From Frankiaceae bacterium (lineage in GTDB: Bacteria; Actinomycetota; Actinomycetes; BP-191): 64,000 nt of DNA. Each line of letters starts with the position of its first letter. Position 1 is the first letter of the stretch. Below the pieces are notes generated by a model. It did not search any database, was not told where the DNA came from, and was given only the letters and a program-made list of their open reading frames with translations. Below are positions 60,280 to 64,000 of this stretch, piece after piece. Location of the stretch: the NCBI GenBank assembly GCA_035556555.1, contig DATMES010000035.1, forward strand, positions 62,001 through 126,000, read 5' to 3'. A program made the position numbers and the translations under genes.

Positions 60280-62031
60280 TTAGACCGGCAGCGGGTCGTT
60301 GTCGACGATCGAGATCGTCGCGGCGTTGTCGGTGACGTTCACCGTGTCACTGCTGGCGATGGCCAGCGTGAACGTCTCCGTCAGCGGGTCGTGCAGAGCG
60401 TCATTGGTGATCGGGATCGCGATCACCTTGCTCGCCTCGCCGTTGAAGCTCAGCGTTCCCGTCTGCGCCGAGTAGTCCAGCCCGCCGGCCGACGTCGCCG
60501 TGCCGTCCAGCGTGGAGTACGTGAGCGACCACGGGTACGAGACGCCGTGCGACATGGACACGGTGACGTACGCCATGCCGGCCGCTTCGTTGACCGTGAC
60601 GTCCGAGACCCAGACGTCGGGGGTGAACCCGGTGTCGGAGTCGGGCGCCTCGGCCAGCGTCTGGCTCGACGACGCGGCGTACCGCGGCGTCGGGGAGATC
60701 GGCATGCCGTAGCCGACGAGCGCGCCGCCCCGCGACGTGAGCGGGTTGTAGAACGACGTGCGTACGACGGTGTCTGGGCCTTCGTTGCCGCCGACCGTGC
60801 GGATCCAGCCGTCGGCGCGTACGTCGATGACGATGTTGACGTGGCTCACGTTGCTGCTCTTCCAGATCGCGACGTCACCGATCTCGGGACGCGCGCTCCG
60901 GCCGCGGAAGCGGTTCTGCGCCTGCGCCTTGTCCCGGAACGCGCTGACTGCGGAGATCCACGACCAGTCCGTGACGCCGGACTTGATCCACACGTAGCTC
61001 GCGAAGTCCGCGCACCAGGCGCGGGTGACGTACGTGCCGTTGTGCGTGAAGTTGTGGTTGTTCTCGCTGGGTGTGTTGTAGCCGACCCACGAGTTCGCGC
61101 GGGTCACGATCGCCGAGCGCAGCGTCGCGGCCGCGGGGGTGCCGTTGCCGGTCGCGGGCTCTCCGCTGACCATCGAGCCCTGGAACGGCGCGCTGCCGAA
61201 CGCGAACAGCCCGCCGTCCGCGGCCGCCATCCAGTAGCCGTTGCCGCCGGGGCCGGCGGCGATGCCGACGACCGGAGCGGCGAGCGCGATGCTGCCGGTG
61301 GAGCCATGGAAGCCGACGTTGAACGCGAAGATGCCGCCGTCGGAGCCGACGAGCCAATAGCCCTGGCCCGTGGGGTGTGCCGCGATGCCGACGATGGGCT
61401 TGTTGAGCGGCTGGCCGCCCATGGAGCCGTGGAAGGCGACGTTGAACGCGAAGATGCCGCCGTCGGAGGCGACGAGCCAATAGCCCTGGCCGTTGGGGTG
61501 CGCGGCGATGCCGACGATGGGCTTGTTGAGCGTCGTGCCGCCCATCGAGCCGCGGAAGACCGCGTCACCGTAGGCGTAGATGCCGCCGTCCGCCCCCGCG
61601 AGCCAGTAGCCGGCGCCGGTCGGCGTCGTCGCCATGCCGATGATCGGCTTGTTCAGCGACTGCCCGGCCATCGACCCGCGGAAGACCGCGTCGCCGAACG
61701 CGAAGACGCCGCCGTCCGCGGCGACGAGGAAGTAGCCCGCCCCCGTCGGCGTGGCCGCCATGCCCACGATGGGCGCGTTCAGCGCGATGCCGCCCGTGGA
61801 GCCGTGGAACGTCGCGTTCCCGAACGAGAACACGCCGCCATCCCTGGCGTACATCCAGTAGCCGCCGCGGTCCGGCGTGGCGGTGACGCCGACGATCGGC
61901 TGGTTGAGCGCTTCCGCGGGCCGCGCACCGGAGACGGTGAGCGAGACCAGGAGGAGCGCGAGGGCGACGAGCGTTCCGATCACTCGCCGGGTCGTGCGGG
62001 CGCTTCGTCGCGCCACGCAGATTTCAGACAT
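60280..62031 (-). CDS. Secreted repeat protein with CHAP-like and Calx-beta domains
   Basis: 583 aa. Signal peptide ~1-41 (VIGTLVALALLLVSLTVSGARPAEA). Six ~42-residue repeats (~42-290) with the pattern LNxPIVGIAAxPTGxGYWLVxxDGGIFAFG, found in actinobacterial wall-associated proteins. A CHAP-like amidase segment follows, with Cys in WCADFASYVW, GDVAIW, and His in SHVNIVIDV. A C-terminal Calx-beta-type domain (DYSAQTGTLSFNGEASKVIAIPITND) ends it. Probably binds and cleaves or remodels peptidoglycan; activity not proven by motif alone. Confidence 0.85.
   Translation of the reverse strand: MSEICVARRSARTTRRVIGTLVALALLLVSLTVSGARPAEALNQPIVGVTATPDRGGYWMYARDGGVFSFGNATFHGSTGGIALNAPIVGMAATPTGAGYFLVAADGGVFAFGDAVFRGSMAGQSLNKPIIGMATTPTGAGYWLAGADGGIYAYGDAVFRGSMGGTTLNKPIVGIAAHPNGQGYWLVASDGGIFAFNVAFHGSMGGQPLNKPIVGIAAHPTGQGYWLVGSDGGIFAFNVGFHGSTGSIALAAPVVGIAAGPGGNGYWMAAADGGLFAFGSAPFQGSMVSGEPATGNGTPAAATLRSAIVTRANSWVGYNTPSENNHNFTHNGTYVTRAWCADFASYVWIKSGVTDWSWISAVSAFRDKAQAQNRFRGRSARPEIGDVAIWKSSNVSHVNIVIDVRADGWIRTVGGNEGPDTVVRTSFYNPLTSRGGALVGYGMPISPTPRYAASSSQTLAEAPDSDTGFTPDVWVSDVTVNEAAGMAYVTVSMSHGVSYPWSLTYSTLDGTATSAGGLDYSAQTGTLSFNGEASKVIAIPITNDALHDPLTETFTLAIASSDTVNVTDNAATISIVDNDPLPV
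61175..61905 (-). repeat. Six in-frame DNA repeats (~125 bp each)
   Basis: They encode the LNxPIVG repeats. Units around 61310-61430 and 61430-61545 are nearly identical at DNA level, suggesting recent duplication or gene conversion, while outer units have drifted. Confidence 0.75.
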
Positions 62032-62036
62032 GCGAA

Positions 62037-62057
62037 AATCCCCCCTAGGGATTTTGA
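62037..62057 (-). promoter_or_regulatory. Hairpin sequestering the ribosome site of the repeat protein
   Basis: AAAATCCC, loop TAGGG, GGGATTTT just before the ATG (minus strand). The G-rich Shine-Dalgarno run is inside the hairpin. Its loop also holds the stop codon of a 35-codon upstream frame, so translation of the leader could open it. Confidence 0.45.
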
Positions 62058-62207
62058 GAGCCGTGTCGTGGACACGGCAAGCCGCCGAGATTCGGCGGGT
62101 ACCCCCTGACAACGCGCCACCGCACAATGCGGTGCGGAGCACTTTCCTCCATCGTCGTCTGCCGAAAACGTGACGGCAATTACTCAGGCCGAACGTGCAG
62201 GTGCCCG

Positions 62208-63008
62208 CTAGGTCAGGCGCTCCGTCAGGAAGGTGATGACGTCGCCGAACGCCTGCTCCAGGCGCGCGGCGGCGGCACTGCCCGCCGGGTAGTTCGCGGG
62301 GGCGACCGCGAGCACCGAGTGGTCGCTCGCCGCGAACCCGAACTCGTTGTCCGGGTACGACGGCAGCTCGTCGATCGTGACGTTCTCCGTGCCGAACTTC
62401 TGCTTGATGGCCTGGAGGCGTCGCCGCGGGCTCGTCCTGTCCTCGGTGAAGCGGGCGACGTAGATCCCGGTGTCGCCTGTCGCGAGCCTGGCCTCGAGGT
62501 CCTCGACATCTTTGCGGTCGAGGCCCAGGTCGCCCGCGCACCAGGGCTTCAGCGGTGCGTACGGCAGGCTCGGCTGCGCCGCGACGCCCGCCAGCACGGG
62601 CTCGTCCGCGGCCAGCGCCAGCGCGAACCCGCCGCTGAAGCACATGCCGACCACGCCCGCGCCGCGCGTGCCGGCCTTGTCGGTGGCGTACCGCGCGAGC
62701 GCCCGTAGCGGTGTGACGATTGGCGACGTCGCGCCGCTCTTCAGCAGGTGGATCTCGCGGGAGACGCAGACCCCGAGCGCCGCTTTCAGCATGTCGCCAC
62801 GTGACGTCGCGGGTGCGGGGCCGGAGAGGACCGGCAGGTACACCGTGAAGCCGCTGTCGACCACGCGGCGGGCGAACGCGAGCGCCGGCGGCGTGAGGCC
62901 CATGAGCTCGTGCAGCACGAGGACCGGCGGGCCGCTGCCGTCGGTGTAGACCGGCCACGGCGCACCCGCGTCGCGGTCCAGCAGGAAGCCGCTGACCTCG
63001 TCCGTCAT
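62208..63008 (-). CDS. Dienelactone hydrolase family protein
   Basis: 266 aa. Alpha/beta hydrolase with the DLH nucleophile elbow GMCFSGG (Cys nucleophile), oxyanion region HELMGLTP, and a His in ASDHSVLAVAP. The acid appears in GIYVARFTEDRTSP-like context but is not certain. No signal peptide, so cytoplasmic. Substrates of the family are lactones and esters from aromatic or other breakdown; no pathway genes are nearby. Confidence 0.88.
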   Translation of the reverse strand: MTDEVSGFLLDRDAGAPWPVYTDGSGPPVLVLHELMGLTPPALAFARRVVDSGFTVYLPVLSGPAPATSRGDMLKAALGVCVSREIHLLKSGATSPIVTPLRALARYATDKAGTRGAGVVGMCFSGGFALALAADEPVLAGVAAQPSLPYAPLKPWCAGDLGLDRKDVEDLEARLATGDTGIYVARFTEDRTSPRRRLQAIKQKFGTENVTIDELPSYPDNEFGFAASDHSVLAVAPANYPAGSAAAARLEQAFGDVITFLTERLT

Positions 63009-63289
63009 GCCGCGACCGTACGACGGCCAGCCCGAAAACTGTCACACCCCGTTTCGAGGACCGGCCGGTTCTGAGCCTGATGGCGCGCCCGGCCTGGTCT
63101 TGTAGGAGTCCGTTCGTGCGGGGGAGGTCCGGTAGTTTCCGGGATCGCGGGTCGTGTCCCTGCTCGACCACCGCTCGCGCGCCCACGACGCTGAAGCGCG
63201 CGTTCTCTCCCACCTGACGCGGAATCGCCCCCGCCGCAAAGACGCCACCTGGCACCTGCCGGGCGGTCCCTACAGAACGAGGAGCACAC

Positions 63290-64000
63290 ATGCGGCGTAT
63301 CGCACGCCCGCCCCTACAGCGCCTGATCGTCATGGCATCGGCCACCACGGCCGCTGCCGTGCTCGGGTCGCTGCTGAACGCCCACCACGCCGCAGCCGTT
63401 CGCGACCCGAACATGCTCGCCACGCGGGCCACCTTTCCGGGCGGCGCACCCGCCCCCGGAGCCGAGTTCACGCTGCGCGCGCAGCCCGACCCGGTCCTGC
63501 CTACTGCGCCCGTCACGGACCCGGCGAACGACGCCCGGCTCATGCCGGAGCAGGTTGCCGGGACTGGCGTCGCCGACGCGAACGGCTACGTCACGATGGC
63601 CGTTCAGGAGACGCCCGCACTCGTCGCCCTTGCCCGCGAGCAGGGCGGCGTGGTGAAGGCGGTTCTCGGCACCACCGCCCAGCAGGACGTGGGCGGCGTG
63701 CCCGTCTACTTCAAGGTCGTCTCCCCCGTCTCGCTCCGCTACGACGAGACGGCGCGCGAGTTCCTGGTGCCCGAGGTCGGGTACCAGGGGGTGCTCCCGA
63801 TGCCCGAGTACGACGCCACGATCCTCCAGCAGCTAGGGGAGAAGACTCTGGCCGAGGTAGGCGTGCTGGCCGGCATGGCCGATCCCGTCGTCGCCAAGGC
63901 AGCCGTGGCGTTGCAGCAGGCGATGAACGAAGAGGGGTTCGTCACCGACAACGAGTTGCTCGCCTACAACATCCACACGGCGGACGGCATGGTGACCTGG
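63290..64000 (+). CDS. Exported protein, 3' end outside window
   Basis: 237 codons visible, open to the window end, ATG after GAGGAG. A twin-Arg-containing n-region (RRIARPPLQR) and hydrophobic core end near HHAAA (~37), so it is exported. Mature part: a beta region (GAPAPGAEFTLRAQPDPVLP; GYVTMAVQETPALVALA) then an Ala/Glu-rich helical region. Codon choice is a little less GC-biased (GAA, CTA, GTA, TTG appear) than in most genes here. Family not recognised. The 280 bases upstream hold no other gene I can support. Confidence 0.75.
   Translation, partial: MRRIARPPLQRLIVMASATTAAAVLGSLLNAHHAAAVRDPNMLATRATFPGGAPAPGAEFTLRAQPDPVLPTAPVTDPANDARLMPEQVAGTGVADANGYVTMAVQETPALVALAREQGGVVKAVLGTTAQQDVGGVPVYFKVVSPVSLRYDETAREFLVPEVGYQGVLPMPEYDATILQQLGEKTLAEVGVLAGMADPVVAKAAVALQQAMNEEGFVTDNELLAYNIHTADGMVTW

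Noticed and set aside
61175-61905. CRISPR-like array suggested by regular repeats
   Set aside because: Repeats are ~125 bp, in frame and encode protein modules; no spacers or cas genes.
62032-62207. c-di-AMP (ydaO) or c-di-GMP riboswitch before the wall repeat protein
   Set aside because: Considered because such genes are often so controlled, but the conserved core sequences of either class are not visible.
63009-63289. Minus-strand frames upstream of the last gene
   Set aside because: Arg/Gly-rich readings with no motif; the 280 bases look like an ordinary 5' region.

Overview
The window is very GC-rich (roughly 70% or more by eye) chromosomal DNA from a free-living actinobacterium. The evidence is two WhiB-family genes, three SigE-family (ECF-like) sigma factors, leaderless promoters, many GTG starts, and several lineage-typical gene blocks. 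One block is two Get3/ArsA-like ATPases, a WblA/WhiB4-like regulator and a PonA2-type PBP (as in Mycobacterium Rv3679-Rv3682 and Streptomyces SCO3577-SCO3580). The other is dnaX, ybaB, recR, lysC, asd with the SRP RNA and a tRNA-Ser upstream. Species cannot be named from the sequence; a Frankiales/Mycobacteriales-like soil actinomycete is my inference. Nearly all genes look chromosomal and intact. No transposase, integrase, CRISPR array or rRNA was seen.

Layout. 1-3.5 kb: two exported proteins. 3.5-5.2 kb: methyltransferase/degenerate ATPase pair and a CPBP protease. 5.4-10.9 kb: SEC-C protein, WYL-like protein, a putative small RNA, secreted CocE hydrolase, geranylgeranyl-reductase-like enzyme, zinc dehydrogenase. 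11.0-18.6 kb: Crp/Fnr regulator facing a very large adenylate cyclase/ATPase/TPR protein in an operon with an MBL hydrolase and a NUDIX protein, then a lipoprotein CapA. 18.7-22.8 kb: a TetR operon with twin operators, and a DUF4177-RidA-haloalkane dehalogenase operon. 22.9-26 kb: NfeD-slipin (slipin frameshifted) and a GGDEF protein. 26-33 kb: the Get3 pair, WblA, PBP, YqeY, phosphoesterase, tRNA-Pro. 33-36 kb: membrane proteins of unknown role. 36-45 kb: asd, lysC, recR, ybaB and dnaX on the minus strand, interrupted by plus-strand insertions including two paralogous sigma/membrane-protein cassettes. 45-49 kb: SRP RNA, a small ORF, tRNA-Ser, a third sigma cassette, secreted amidase. 49-54.5 kb: two tandem DUF4062-NTPase-TPR proteins. 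54.5-64 kb: mainly exported proteins, including two tandem cysteine-containing peptides and a repeat/CHAP-like cell-wall protein.

The least expected content is between the genes. I find families of short repeated extragenic elements: a ~190-bp element with 18-bp terminal inverted repeats ending in CTAG (two good copies, one degenerate), a 52-bp element (three copies, always between converging genes), and a 75-bp element with 22-23-bp perfect inverted arms (two copies). There are also unique long inverted repeats and a pair of tandem hairpins with different stems but an identical 13-nt loop. Several elements supply stop codons or -10 promoter boxes to their neighbours. None contains a recognisable gene, and no mobiliser is in the window. 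Function (terminator, MITE or structured RNA) is inferred.
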